Shown here piece by piece: positions 23,243 through 32,975 of a stretch of 64,000 nt of DNA; the first letter of the stretch is position 1; every line of letters starts with the position of its first letter. The notes below the pieces were generated by a model. That model did no database searches. It saw only the letters and a program-made list of their open reading frames with translations, and was not told the origin of the DNA. The stretch is from contig CAKQRZ010000010.1 of the NCBI GenBank assembly GCA_934271715.1, positions 1 through 64,000 of the forward strand. Reading direction: 5' to 3'. A program made the translations under genes and the position numbers. The stretch is from an uncultured Alphaproteobacteria bacterium (GTDB lineage: Bacteria > Pseudomonadota > Alphaproteobacteria > RF32 > CAG-239).

Positions 23243-25279
23243 TTATTTTGTGCGACCGCGGCGGTTGCCCAGCGGAGAAGAAGCGCCATAGTTTCCCAAT
23301 CCTTTATAGTTAGGACGTCCAACGACGCGTTCTTTTTTCGGATTTTTCTCAGCGGATTTTTCATAAACATCAGGTTTTACGCTTTTGAAACCATCGGATT
23401 TTCGGTTTTCTAAATCGGCTTTGCGCTCTTTAGCGTGCTGCAGGGCTTTTTGATATTCCGACATTTTTTCGGCCTGTTCCTGCTCGGCTTTTTTAATTTC
23501 TCGGCTGGTTGCGTCCAGGGAAACAATCACTCCATTTTCAAAAATATGGCTTTGCAGATATTTCCTGTCATAAATGATTTCATTATTAAAACCAGTTACG
23601 GCTTTAATGCCATCATCTACCTGTATAAGGTAATAAAACTGTTCGCCGGTTTTACTGTCTGTAAAAATAGTACGATTAGATTCTCCGGCATCTTCAGTAA
23701 TATAGCCGTTGCCGGTCACATTATTTTCGGTGCAGTGCAACGATTTATGAACATCTTTATCCATTGTAACGATGTTGTCATAATCGTTCATGTCCGTCCA
23801 TTTCAGCTTAGGATGGGTTTCTTCAAAATAGTTAGGGTCGTTAATCGGAAAGTTGTGATGAGCGTTAAAAAGTTCGTTGCCGTCTTTATCGGTTACGGTC
23901 TTGCCGGCTTTCATCTTTTTAACGGCGTCATTGATAAACTCTTTGTCATAGTCTTGTTTAGCCAAAAGCGCGCGCAAGTCTTTTTCATGCTCATTGGCAA
24001 AATGTTTGTAATAGTTCTTTTTGCCGCTTGATTTCAGCATAAACCCGTTAATGTCGCTCAGCCCGTTTTCTTGTCTTTCCTTCACTTCCTGAGCATCCGG
24101 AGTATGGTAGGCGTTAACCATCCAAGCCACATCCTGATAAGTCAGGTCATTCAGCTTTTCGGCCGGAAAGTGAATCTGCGACAAAGCTTTTTGCAGTTCG
24201 CCCTCTATCTTTTTGAATACAGGCATTTCCTGACAAACTTCCCAAACCTTGCTTTGCGATAAGTCATATTTTTCGGCATCCGTAGTCGGAAGTTTGTTAA
24301 ATTCTTCCTTTCCGCGCATATTTATCAGCTCTTTCAAAGTTTCGGAGCAAGCGCGCGGGCTTTTCGGCTGGGCAATATAACCGTCCCAAGCGGCGCGCAG
24401 CACGCTGGTTTTGGTTTGGGTAATCAGCTCTTCTTCCGGAGTTTGCTTTTTGACCTTGCGGACAACCAGCTGCATGCCGTAAGGAGAGAGCCGGTTGGCA
24501 ATATCCTGTTCTGCTTTTTGACGGTCAATATTGATAGCCGCGTTGCGGTCGTCTCTAATCAGATATTTACCGATAGAGCGGCGCAGAGTTTCCATAATTT
24601 CGGAATTGTCTTGACGAACAATTTTTCCTTCTGTTTTTTGAGTTAGAGTTGAACTCAGTTTTTCTAAATTAGGAAGCACGGATTTCAGCTGACGGGCATC
24701 CAGTTTTTTCTGGTCTCGGTCATAAATGCCGTGGCTTTCCAATTTTTCATGTTCATCCTTGCTTTTTGTATAGTATATTTCCGATAAATCAGCAAGCTCA
24801 TGAATGTCTTTAGACAGTTTTTTCAAAGCGGCGAATTGTTCTTCATTGAGTTCCAGTTTTTTAGGCTCGCCCGGAGTTTTAACATCTATCTTATATTTAG
24901 AAAAAGTGGCGTGAGAGGCCGGATATTCGCTGGCTAAAACCTGCGGATAAATATCTTGTATCAGCTTTTTCTGCTGAGCGGCCGACATCCTGAGCAAGCT
25001 TTTAGTCTTTGTTTCAGATTCAGAGGCGTCTTTGCTTTCTTGCACATTGTCAATAAAATACTGCATATTGCTGTAAAGCTGCGACAAAGCATAAGAGTAT
25101 GAAATTTCACGATTCTTTTGACCGGAAGTGTAAAAAGAAAAATTCTCTTTGCTTTCTGCCATGTTTTGCTGAGCCTTATAAGCTCGGTCTGCCTCTTTTT
25201 TCTGCAGAAACGGGTTTGGCTCAACTCTGCCCTCTTTGGCCAGATAATCAACAGTTACAGCTCTTTCTCCTAACGGCAT
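23243..25279 (-). CDS. large cytoplasmic protein with a colicin-like HNH nuclease motif
   Basis: The 678-residue protein is hydrophilic and predominantly helical, without a signal peptide. Around residues 485-530 it has NAHHNFPIND, then YDNIVTMDKDVHKSLH. The HH...(D)NI...HxxxH pattern is that of the HNH active site of colicin/pyocin DNases (HH...DNI...HIDIH). Unlike colicins, about 150 residues follow the motif, ending in a basic tail (NRRGRTK). No immunity gene is recognisable next to it. It lies 72 bases upstream of clpB on the same strand. The start has AGAGGTG upstream. Function as an effector, phage remnant or housekeeping nuclease is undecided. Confidence 0.6.
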   Translation of the reverse strand: MPLGERAVTVDYLAKEGRVEPNPFLQKKEADRAYKAQQNMAESKENFSFYTSGQKNREISYSYALSQLYSNMQYFIDNVQESKDASESETKTKSLLRMSAAQQKKLIQDIYPQVLASEYPASHATFSKYKIDVKTPGEPKKLELNEEQFAALKKLSKDIHELADLSEIYYTKSKDEHEKLESHGIYDRDQKKLDARQLKSVLPNLEKLSSTLTQKTEGKIVRQDNSEIMETLRRSIGKYLIRDDRNAAINIDRQKAEQDIANRLSPYGMQLVVRKVKKQTPEEELITQTKTSVLRAAWDGYIAQPKSPRACSETLKELINMRGKEEFNKLPTTDAEKYDLSQSKVWEVCQEMPVFKKIEGELQKALSQIHFPAEKLNDLTYQDVAWMVNAYHTPDAQEVKERQENGLSDINGFMLKSSGKKNYYKHFANEHEKDLRALLAKQDYDKEFINDAVKKMKAGKTVTDKDGNELFNAHHNFPINDPNYFEETHPKLKWTDMNDYDNIVTMDKDVHKSLHCTENNVTGNGYITEDAGESNRTIFTDSKTGEQFYYLIQVDDGIKAVTGFNNEIIYDRKYLQSHIFENGVIVSLDATSREIKKAEQEQAEKMSEYQKALQHAKERKADLENRKSDGFKSVKPDVYEKSAEKNPKKERVVGRPNYKGLGNYGASSPLGNRRGRTK

Positions 25280-25426
25280 CGCACACCTCTATACATATAT
25301 ATTTTTTCTTTAATTTTAGCAAATAAAAGCAGATTTGTCTATAATATTTTTGTCAAATTTTAAAAATTATAACAAAAAAGGCCTTAAAATATGTTTAAGA
25401 CCTTAAATTTGTTTGTTTTATTATTC

Positions 25427-25636
25427 TTATTCAGCAGCGCAGGCGCAAGCATCATCCGCAATCAGGTGCGAAACAGCTTTTTCCTCACAGAAGCATTTGC
25501 GGGAATAGTATTCAGACTTTTTGCCGCGGTTAAATTCAGAAACCGGACGATGATAGCCCATAACGCGGGTCCAAATTTCGCAAGGTTGTCTTTCTGCGTC
25601 GCTTAAAGCAATATCTTCAATTTTAATTACAGCCAT
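25427..25636 (-). CDS. small protein resembling the C-terminus of anaerobic ribonucleotide reductase NrdD
   Basis: The 69-residue protein contains PCEIWTRVMGYHRPVSEFNR-GKKSEYYSRK. This is the segment that precedes the end of class III ribonucleotide reductases (xVxxRxxGYxRPVxxxNxGKxxE). CFCEE and ACACAAE supply four cysteines. The start at 25636 is chosen for AAGGAG upstream; a longer frame to 25735 includes a hydrophobic stretch that is probably untranslated. No large NrdD subunit is nearby. It may be a stand-alone domain with its own role. Confidence 0.6.
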   Translation of the reverse strand: MAVIKIEDIALSDAERQPCEIWTRVMGYHRPVSEFNRGKKSEYYSRKCFCEEKAVSHLIADDACACAAE

Positions 25637-25955
25637 TTTATGTCTCCTTAAATCATTTTGTTTATAACTTTTTGTACTACATATAGTGTTAATAAAAAGT
25701 AAATAGACTAGATATAGTATTTTTATCTTATGCACATCTTTTTATTTTTATATACAAGATTCATAGAGTTAGATGATTGCATATTTTTTCTGCATGTTCT
25801 GATTTTACAGCCGCTTAAATTTTACATCAGAGCAGAGGATTTTGTTGGGTCTTTGCTAATATTATGATTTTGCTGATATTTTTATTTTTTTATGCGGATT
25901 CAGATTCTGAAAAGACGAGTCTTTTTTTGTGCTTTTAGATTCGGCAATAAAGAAA

Positions 25956-25984
25956 CACCTTTTAAGCTTTCGGCTCAAAAGGTG
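25956..25984 (-). terminator. terminator of the ATP synthase operon
   Basis: CACCTTTT pairs with AAAAGGTG, extended by AAGC/GGCT with a mismatch. On the minus strand it lies just after atpC and is followed by TTTCTTTATT. Confidence 0.75.
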
Positions 25985-26010
25985 CTGCTTGTTGTCAAGT
26001 TTTAACTTTT

Positions 26011-26376
26011 TTATTTTTCTTTGGTTTTGAAATAGTCTATAATCATCTGATAAAACTCAGCATTTTGCGGTTCGCTTTCTTTAAGCATAGCTGCTTTTTC
26101 TTCGGTAATCGCCGATTCTGCAATCAGGTGCAGAGTAGAAATTTTGCAGACGTTATTTGCCGCATCAACCACGCCGCCGTCAATAAAATATATAGCAGAA
26201 ACTTTGTTTTCAGTATCCAAAATCTGCAATATACCTTTATTTAACAGCAAGGAAGTCGGCGCCCGTTCATCAATCAAAGTCAGATTTATTTTGCCGTATG
26301 GCAGCACCACGCGGTAAACTTTTTTGTTGAGCGCCGTTCTTTCCGGCGTAAATATTTTTAAGCTAATATCAGCCAT
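26011..26376 (-). CDS. atpC: ATP synthase F1 epsilon subunit
   Basis: The 121-residue protein has the N-terminal beta-sandwich of epsilon (LKIFTPERTALNKKVYRVVLP, YFIDGGVVDA) and a shortened C-terminal helical part. It is the last gene of atpHAGDC, and its start overlaps the atpD stop by one base. It couples the rotor to the catalytic head and can inhibit hydrolysis. Confidence 0.88.
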   Translation of the reverse strand: MADISLKIFTPERTALNKKVYRVVLPYGKINLTLIDERAPTSLLLNKGILQILDTENKVSAIYFIDGGVVDAANNVCKISTLHLIAESAITEEKAAMLKESEPQNAEFYQMIIDYFKTKEK

Positions 26377-27833
26377 TAGTTAGACTCTTTCATTTTTTCT
26401 GCTTTAGCCACGGCGTCTTCAATGGTGCCGACCATATAAAAGGCTGCTTCCGGCAGGTCGTCGTATTCGCCGTCCAAAATCCCCTTAAAGCCTTTAATGG
26501 TGTCTTCCATTTCTACAAACACGCCTTTCAGGCCGGTAAACACTTCAGCCACATGGAACGGCTGCGACAAGAAACGCTGAATTTTACGAGCGCGTGAAAC
26601 CACGATTCTGTCTTCTTCCGAAAGTTCGTCCATACCCAAAATGGCGATAATGTCTTGCAGAGAATTATATTTTTGCAAAATTTCCTGCACACGGCGGGCA
26701 ACATTGTAGTGTTCTTCGCCTACAATATCAGGACTTAACGCGCGGCTGGTGGAATCCAGCGGGTCAACAGCCGGGAAAATAGCCTGTTCGGAAATTTTAC
26801 GAGACAGCACGGTTGTAGCGTCCAAGTGCGCAAAGGTTGTAGCCGGAGCCGGGTCGGTCAAGTCATCGGCCGGCACATAAACCGCCTGTACAGAAGTAAT
26901 AGAACCGTCTTTAGTAGAGGTAATACGTTCCTGCATAGCGCCCATATCCGTACCCAAAGTCGGCTGATAGCCCACAGCGGACGGAATACGTCCCAGCAAC
27001 GCCGAAACTTCTGAACCTGCCTGTGTAAAGCGGAAGATGTTATCAATAAACAGCAACACGTCTTGATGTTCTTGGTCGCGGAAATATTCAGCCTGAGTCA
27101 AACCGGTCAAAGCTACGCGGGCGCGCGCTCCAGGAGGTTCGTTCATCTGACCGTAAACCAGTACGGTTTTAGATTTGTCGCCTTTAAGGTCAATAACGCC
27201 GGATTCTGTCATTTCATTGTACAAGTCATTGCCTTCGCGGGTACGTTCGCCCACACCGGTAAATACGGAGTAGCCGCCGTGACCTTTGGCGATGTTGTTA
27301 ATCAATTCCATAATCAGCACGGTTTTGCCTACGCCGGCGCCGCCGAACAGACCGATTTTACCGCCTTTGCTGTATGGTTCCAGCAAGTCAATAACTTTAA
27401 TGCCGGTCACCAAAATTTCTTCTTTGGTGGACTGGTCGGTAAAAGACGGAGCTTCACGGTGAATAGGCTTATACATTTTGCTGGCAATCGGACCGCGTTC
27501 GTCAACCGGTTCGCCGATTACGTTAATAATGCGTCCCAGCAATTCCGGGCCGACCGGAACTTTAATCGGTTCGCCGGTGTTGATAACTTCCAAGCCGCGG
27601 ACCAAACCGTCGGTAGTGTCCAAAGCGATACATCTTACCACGCATTCGCCCAAGTGCTGTTCAACTTCCAGCACCAAGCGCTTGCCGTGGTTATCGCATT
27701 CCAATGCCGTATAAATATCCGGCAAATCGGCTTCACTTTCAAATTTTACGTCAACAACCGCGCCCAAAACCTGATAGATTTGTCCGTTTTTACGGGCTGC
27801 ATTTTTGCTTGCGGTTTTTTCTTCTTTAGTCAT
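26376..27833 (-). CDS. atpD: ATP synthase F1 beta subunit
   Basis: The 485-residue catalytic subunit has Walker A GGAGVGKTVLIMEL, GERTREGNDLY and VLLFIDNIFRFTQAGSEVS. A short basic N-terminal extension (KTASKNAARKNGQ) precedes the conserved QVLGAVVDVKF. It forms the nucleotide site at the interface with alpha. Confidence 0.97.
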   Translation of the reverse strand: MTKEEKTASKNAARKNGQIYQVLGAVVDVKFESEADLPDIYTALECDNHGKRLVLEVEQHLGECVVRCIALDTTDGLVRGLEVINTGEPIKVPVGPELLGRIINVIGEPVDERGPIASKMYKPIHREAPSFTDQSTKEEILVTGIKVIDLLEPYSKGGKIGLFGGAGVGKTVLIMELINNIAKGHGGYSVFTGVGERTREGNDLYNEMTESGVIDLKGDKSKTVLVYGQMNEPPGARARVALTGLTQAEYFRDQEHQDVLLFIDNIFRFTQAGSEVSALLGRIPSAVGYQPTLGTDMGAMQERITSTKDGSITSVQAVYVPADDLTDPAPATTFAHLDATTVLSRKISEQAIFPAVDPLDSTSRALSPDIVGEEHYNVARRVQEILQKYNSLQDIIAILGMDELSEEDRIVVSRARKIQRFLSQPFHVAEVFTGLKGVFVEMEDTIKGFKGILDGEYDDLPEAAFYMVGTIEDAVAKAEKMKESN

Positions 27834-27848
27834 TCATATCTCCTTGTT

Positions 27849-28763
27849 TTAAACGGCATCTGCACCGGCAATAATTTCAATCAGCTCTGTAGTGATGGCC
27901 GATTGGCGCAGGCTGTTATATTTTAAAGTCAAGTCGCTAATCATTTGTTTTGCATTGCGGGTGGCATTATCCATAGAGGTCATGCGCGCTCCGTGTTCAG
28001 ATGCAGCCGAGTTAACCAGTACCTGAAATACCGTATCTTCAAAAATAATCGGAACAATTTGTTCCAAAATTGTAGATTTATCAGGCATGTAGTCATAAAA
28101 AGCTTCACCGGAACGGTTAATGTCTTCAACAACTTCATTGCTGTGCTTTAACTGCAGCGGGCAAACTTGTTCTGCCTCAAAAGTACGGCTGATAGCCGAT
28201 TCAAAATGAGCGTGTATCAATTCGCATACGTCAAAATCATGATTTTGAAAACGATTTAAAATGTGCTTGGCCAAACGCGTTGCCGCTTCAGGATAAGAAG
28301 CGTCTTTGCTTAGGTTGTTGGATAAAGTCATATCCAAATCGCTGAAAGTGCGTTTCAAAACATCGTGGGCTTTTTTCCCGATGCAGATAACTTTGATGTT
28401 TTTCTTTTGGCGGCGCAGTTCTTTTATGCGTTCAATGGCTTTTTTTGCCACATTGCTGTTATAAGCACCGCATAAGCCTCTGTCTGAAGAAAAAACATAA
28501 AGCTCATAATTTTGTTCGTCAGCATTTTTTTGCAACAGAGCCGGACGGGGATAGCATACGCCTTTTTCTTTTTCATCCGTCTCTATTTCTGTTAAAACAC
28601 GCAAAGCAGAACGCCGTAAATTTTCGGCGTAATCCTGATTCTTGTCAACCAGAATCTGAACCCGGCGCAGGCGCGATGCAGCCACCATTTTCATCGCAGA
28701 AGTAATCTTCTGGGTGGATTTGATGGCTTCAATGCGTGTCCGTAATTCTTTTAAGCCTGCCAT
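27849..28763 (-). CDS. atpG: ATP synthase F1 gamma subunit
   Basis: The 304-residue central stalk subunit starts AGLKELRTRIEAIKSTQKIT and ends RQSAITTELIEIIAGADAV, both strongly conserved. It includes the FSSDRGLCGAYN motif. It abuts atpA directly. Confidence 0.95.
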   Translation of the reverse strand: MAGLKELRTRIEAIKSTQKITSAMKMVAASRLRRVQILVDKNQDYAENLRRSALRVLTEIETDEKEKGVCYPRPALLQKNADEQNYELYVFSSDRGLCGAYNSNVAKKAIERIKELRRQKKNIKVICIGKKAHDVLKRTFSDLDMTLSNNLSKDASYPEAATRLAKHILNRFQNHDFDVCELIHAHFESAISRTFEAEQVCPLQLKHSNEVVEDINRSGEAFYDYMPDKSTILEQIVPIIFEDTVFQVLVNSAASEHGARMTSMDNATRNAKQMISDLTLKYNSLRQSAITTELIEIIAGADAV

Positions 28764-30317
28764 TTATGCCGCCTTTTCTTGTTTTGCTAAAAAGTCTGCA
28801 GCAAATTGTTCATAAAATTCGCCTAATTTAGTTTCCAGTTCCGGAGAAATAATTTTCTTTTCGCGGATTTCTGCCAAATATTCCGGATGGCTGGTGCGCA
28901 GTTCTTTTAAGCTGGCTTGTTCAAAGGTCTTGATATCTGCCACTTCAATCTTGCTCAAATAGCCGCGTACGCCTGAGAAAATAGAAGCAACTTCTTCTTC
29001 AGTGGCCATCGGCTCATGAACCGGCTGTTTCAGCAATTCGGTCAATTTAGAACCTTTATCCAGCAAGCGGCGGGTAGATTTATCCAAATCGGCTGAAAAT
29101 TGGGCAAATGCAGCCATTTCACGATATTGCGCCAAGTCCAGCTTCATGGTACCGGCAACTTGCTTCATGGCTTTAATCTGCGCCGCTGAACCCACACGGG
29201 AAACTGAAATACCAACGTTTACGGCAGGGCGTACGCCTTGATAGAACAAACTTGTTTCCAAAAAGATTTGACCGTCTGTAATAGAAATCACGTTCGTCGG
29301 AATATAGGCGGAAACGTCTCCGGCCTGAGTCTCAATAACCGGCATAGCGGTCAATGAGCCTGAACCGTATTTTTCATTCATTTTAGCCGCGCGTTCCAGC
29401 AAACGAGAGTGCAGATAGAACACGTCGCCTGGGTAAGCTTCACGTCCAGGCGGACGTCTAATCAGCAGCGACATTTGACGGTAGGCCGTAGCTTGCTTAG
29501 ACAGGTCGTCATAAAAGATAACGGCGTGCATTCCGTTGTCGCGGAAATATTCGCCCATAGCTGTACCGGCATAAGGTGCGATAAACTGCAGCGGAGCCGC
29601 TTCAGAGGCTGTTGCCGCAACCACAATGGTGTAGTCCATAGCGCCGTAGTCGCGCAGAGTTTTAACCACCTGAGCTACTGAAGAGCGTTTCTGACCGACG
29701 GCAACATAAATGCAGAACAGTTTTTCGCTGTCGTTTTTAGCCATGTCGTTAGTGCGTTTTTGGTTGATGATGGTATCAACAATGATAGAGGTTTTACCGG
29801 TTTGGCGGTCGCCGATAATCAGCTCGCGTTGTCCGCGTCCGATAGGAATAAGCGAGTCAATGGCTTTTAAACCGGTTTGTACAGGTTCATGCACGCTTTT
29901 TCTCGGGATAATGCCCGGAGCCTTAACTTCGGCATTGCTGTATTGCTCGGCTTTTATGCTGCCCATGCCGTCAATCGGATTGCCCAAAGCATCCACAACT
30001 CGTCCAAGCAGGGCTTTGCCCACCGGAACGCTCACAATTTTATCGGTTCTTTTAACCGTATCGCCTTCTTTAATGCCTTCATCAGAACCAAACAGCACCA
30101 CGCTGACGCTGTCTTCTTCCAAGTTTAGAGCCATGCCTTTTACGCCGTTGGAAAATTCAACCATTTCATTAAGCTGAACTTTATCCAAGCCGTAAACGTG
30201 AGCAATACCGTCACCCACCGAAAGAACTCTTCCCACTTCAGACATATCGGTAGATAAGTCAAAGTCGGCGATTTTTTCTTTTAATATTGAAGATATTTCG
30301 CTTGCCTGTACAGACAT
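28764..30317 (-). CDS. atpA: ATP synthase F1 alpha subunit
   Basis: The 517-residue regulatory subunit has Walker A GDRQTGKTSI, the alpha-specific SVARVG-like SVSRVGSAAQIKAMK and VYVAVGQKRSSV. Its position between atpH and atpG is standard. Confidence 0.97.
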   Translation of the reverse strand: MSVQASEISSILKEKIADFDLSTDMSEVGRVLSVGDGIAHVYGLDKVQLNEMVEFSNGVKGMALNLEEDSVSVVLFGSDEGIKEGDTVKRTDKIVSVPVGKALLGRVVDALGNPIDGMGSIKAEQYSNAEVKAPGIIPRKSVHEPVQTGLKAIDSLIPIGRGQRELIIGDRQTGKTSIIVDTIINQKRTNDMAKNDSEKLFCIYVAVGQKRSSVAQVVKTLRDYGAMDYTIVVAATASEAAPLQFIAPYAGTAMGEYFRDNGMHAVIFYDDLSKQATAYRQMSLLIRRPPGREAYPGDVFYLHSRLLERAAKMNEKYGSGSLTAMPVIETQAGDVSAYIPTNVISITDGQIFLETSLFYQGVRPAVNVGISVSRVGSAAQIKAMKQVAGTMKLDLAQYREMAAFAQFSADLDKSTRRLLDKGSKLTELLKQPVHEPMATEEEVASIFSGVRGYLSKIEVADIKTFEQASLKELRTSHPEYLAEIREKKIISPELETKLGEFYEQFAADFLAKQEKAA

Positions 30318-30875
30318 CTATTTTGTCCCTTTCATCAGCTGTTCCAAACTGTCTAAACGGTGTTTGACTGAGCTGTCAATCAGCACCGTGCCGCATCTTA
30401 TTATCAGACCTCCTAAAATCTGCGGATTCAGATGATAATTTACGGCTACATCTTTATTAAAAAGAGCAGATAGCTTTTGTTTTAATTTTTTATCCTGCGC
30501 GGCAGAAAGCTCAGTAACGGTTTCCACCTCAACATCGGCAATGTTTTGCTTTTTGTTATAATATTCTTTGAACTGTTCTAAAATCAAGCCCAATTCGTCA
30601 ATCCGGCGGTTTTCAACCAGAATTTTTAATAAATTCGCTGTAGGCTTGCTCAATTTCAGCTTATCGGCAATGGCTGCCGCAATATCGGTTTTAGCCTGCA
30701 GCGGCCAAATCGGGTTATTCAGCAAAGCAAAATCCTTGGCGCCGTCAGCCGCCATAACCGCCTGCAGATTTTCTGCATCGGAGTGGGTTTCTTTTAGCTT
30801 TTTGCACTCTTCAGCACCTTCATAAAGCGAAGCCGCATACAGAATTGCATTTTTCAGTTTAGAACCTTTGTTCAC
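30318..30875 (-). CDS. atpH: ATP synthase F1 delta subunit
   Basis: The 185-residue protein shows the OSCP/delta pattern: YAASLYEGA near the N-terminus and VAVNYHLNPQILGGLIIRCG near the C-terminus. It links F1 to the peripheral stalk. It is the first gene of the operon; the Fo genes are not in this window, as is usual in alphaproteobacteria. Confidence 0.9.
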   Translation of the reverse strand: MNKGSKLKNAILYAASLYEGAEECKKLKETHSDAENLQAVMAADGAKDFALLNNPIWPLQAKTDIAAAIADKLKLSKPTANLLKILVENRRIDELGLILEQFKEYYNKKQNIADVEVETVTELSAAQDKKLKQKLSALFNKDVAVNYHLNPQILGGLIIRCGTVLIDSSVKHRLDSLEQLMKGTK

Positions 30876-30997
30876 TTTTCAAACTCTTTTCAAAACTTTT
30901 TAACTCTTTATATACATATAAAAATATACATATAAAATTGTCTTACATATAGCAATAAAACGAAAGAATAATCAACAGCTTTTTTTATTCAGCCGGT

Positions 30998-31768
30998 TTA
31001 TTTCAATTTATTCCAGCCTTTTCGTGCCGACTGAGAGCTTTGAGCCGGGCTGCTTTCAGCGCTCGGCGTGCTGCTGTTCCATTTTTTCAGCGAATCGCCG
31101 GTGTTGATTTTGCGGACAATTTCTTTTTGGTCTTGCGTCAAAACCTGACCGTTGGCGACCATTTGCCCCAAAAGCGCCGGAGATAAAAAGTTTTCGCGCA
31201 AAGAAGAATAGGTGGTGACAATCTGTTCTATAATATTTTTACCCGGAGCGGCGTTTAGGGTAGAAATATCGCGTCCGTGGAAAAATGTTAAGGAATGGCA
31301 CGGCGCCGAAATTAAAATATCTGTGCTGTCAATGCCGTAAACATAGCGCAGCATAATCTTAGGGCTGATGTTGCAGGCGTCTTTGGCGGTAGAAAAAACT
31401 AAGTTGTTGTTTAATATCATATCTTTGATGAGATTTCTGCCGTCCGGCGAAAGTTCTCCGCAGGAGCCGGTAATGGCTAAGTCGTCCATAGTGTAGCCGT
31501 TATAGTCGGCGGCGGCATAGTCTACGGTATAGCAAAAAACTTTTTCGGCGTTTTCAATATTTTTGGCGGATGAAGCCGGAATGCGGCTGGAAATAAAGCT
31601 GGACAGCGTTTTGGTGTTTTGCTTGTCGGTAGGGGCTTCGTTCTGCTGCGAGCTGTCGTCGGCAAATAAATCTCCGCTTGCAAATTCATCGCCGAAATCA
31701 TCGGCGGCGGCAGCGGCTAAAGATGTGCCGCAGGCTAAAACAAATGATAATAAAAACAGCTTGTTCAT
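30998..31768 (-). CDS. secreted/periplasmic protein, unknown function
   Basis: The 256-residue protein has a signal peptide (LFLLSFVLACGTSLAAAAA). An acidic, low-complexity stretch (DDFGDEFASGDLFADD) follows. The central domain (about 60-205) has four or five cysteines and PCHSLTFFHGRD. A Ser/Gln-rich tail closes it. No family is recognised. It lies upstream of the ATP synthase operon on the same strand but with a 120-base AT-rich gap. Confidence 0.6.
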   Translation of the reverse strand: MNKLFLLSFVLACGTSLAAAAADDFGDEFASGDLFADDSSQQNEAPTDKQNTKTLSSFISSRIPASSAKNIENAEKVFCYTVDYAAADYNGYTMDDLAITGSCGELSPDGRNLIKDMILNNNLVFSTAKDACNISPKIMLRYVYGIDSTDILISAPCHSLTFFHGRDISTLNAAPGKNIIEQIVTTYSSLRENFLSPALLGQMVANGQVLTQDQKEIVRKINTGDSLKKWNSSTPSAESSPAQSSQSARKGWNKLK

Positions 31769-31917
31769 GCTTAAATCTCCTCTTGCTTATGCAGACTTTA
31801 GCGACAGTATAGTAAAATTATAGTAAAATTATAGTAAATTTAAACAGAAATTATCTTCTTTTTAAGACTTATTTTATATATTTGCGTTACAGTTCCAAAA
31901 AAATCGGGAGAATAATA

Positions 31918-32964
31918 ATGCTGTCACTTATTTATACGGATTGGTCGGTTTTGCTGCGCGCCGGAATGGCTTTTGCGCTGTCGCTGGTTTTGGTTTTGCT
32001 TTGCGGCCTGCCGGTTATCAATCTTTTGCATAAACATCAAAAGACCGGACAGCCTATCCGTTCGGACGGGCCTCAGTCGCATCTGAAAACTAAAAAAGGT
32101 ACGCCGACAATGGGTGGAGTGCTGATTTTGGGTGCGTCCATTCTGGCAATTTTGCTATTTGCCAATATTACTTATCACTTTGTTTGGGTCAGCCTGCTGA
32201 TTTTGGTTGTTTACGGCGCAACCGGATTCGTTGATGATTATTGGAAAGTAAAGCGCCAGAACTCTAACGCCATGACCGCCCGCATGAAACTGTTCTTGCA
32301 GTTTTTAACCGCTTTAGTAGCTGCCAGCATTATTACCGCCGCTACTCCGCGCGGTTTGAATACTATGCTGTTTTTCCCGTATTTTAAGGAGCTTTGCCTC
32401 AATTTGTCTTGGCTGTACATTCCGTTTGCGGTAGTGGTTATTTCCGGCACTTCAAACGCTGTGAACTTGAGCGACGGTCTGGACGGCTTGGCTTCCGGCT
32501 TAATGATTATTGCCCTGACCGTGTTTTTAGCAGTTGCTTATTGCTGCGGTTTGCCTAATGCTGTTGACTATAATATGTTCTTTATTCCGCGCAGCGGAGA
32601 AATTGCCGTGGTCTGCGCTGCTTTAATCGGCGCCTGCCTCGGCTTTTTATATTTCAACAAGCCTAAGGCTAAAGTATTTATGGGCGACACCGGCTCTTTG
32701 GCTCTGGGCGCTATTTTGGGCGCTGTAGCTGTGATGACTAAGCATGAAATCCTCTTGGCTGTTGTCGGCGGCGTTTTTGTTATGGAAACCGTTTCCGTAA
32801 TGATTCAGGTGGTTTATTTCAAAAGAACCGGCAAGCGTTTTTTCCGCATGGCGCCGCTGCATCATCATTTTGAACAGCTCGGCTGGTCCGAAAAGAAAGT
32901 TGTCTTAAGCTTTTGGGGTGCTGCCGTTGTGCTGGCTCTGCTGGGTTCATTGGCTTTTTTATAA
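31918..32964 (+). CDS. mraY: phospho-N-acetylmuramoyl-pentapeptide transferase
   Basis: The 348-residue polytopic membrane enzyme makes lipid I. Conserved segments are KKGTPTMGG, FVDDYWK, NLSDGLDGLASG, FMGDTGSLALG and APLHHHFE. The start at 31918 is chosen because GGGAG precedes it and homologues begin here; an in-frame ATG at 31882 would add a polar stretch. It begins the rightward division cluster. Confidence 0.95.
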   Translation: MLSLIYTDWSVLLRAGMAFALSLVLVLLCGLPVINLLHKHQKTGQPIRSDGPQSHLKTKKGTPTMGGVLILGASILAILLFANITYHFVWVSLLILVVYGATGFVDDYWKVKRQNSNAMTARMKLFLQFLTALVAASIITAATPRGLNTMLFFPYFKELCLNLSWLYIPFAVVVISGTSNAVNLSDGLDGLASGLMIIALTVFLAVAYCCGLPNAVDYNMFFIPRSGEIAVVCAALIGACLGFLYFNKPKAKVFMGDTGSLALGAILGAVAVMTKHEILLAVVGGVFVMETVSVMIQVVYFKRTGKRFFRMAPLHHHFEQLGWSEKKVVLSFWGAAVVLALLGSLAFL

Positions 32965-32975
32965 GGTAAAATGCA

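Noticed and set aside
27063..27926. 287-codon plus-strand ORF opposite atpD
   Set aside because: It is a shadow frame of the highly conserved ATP synthase beta gene, with no start signal or recognisable protein features.
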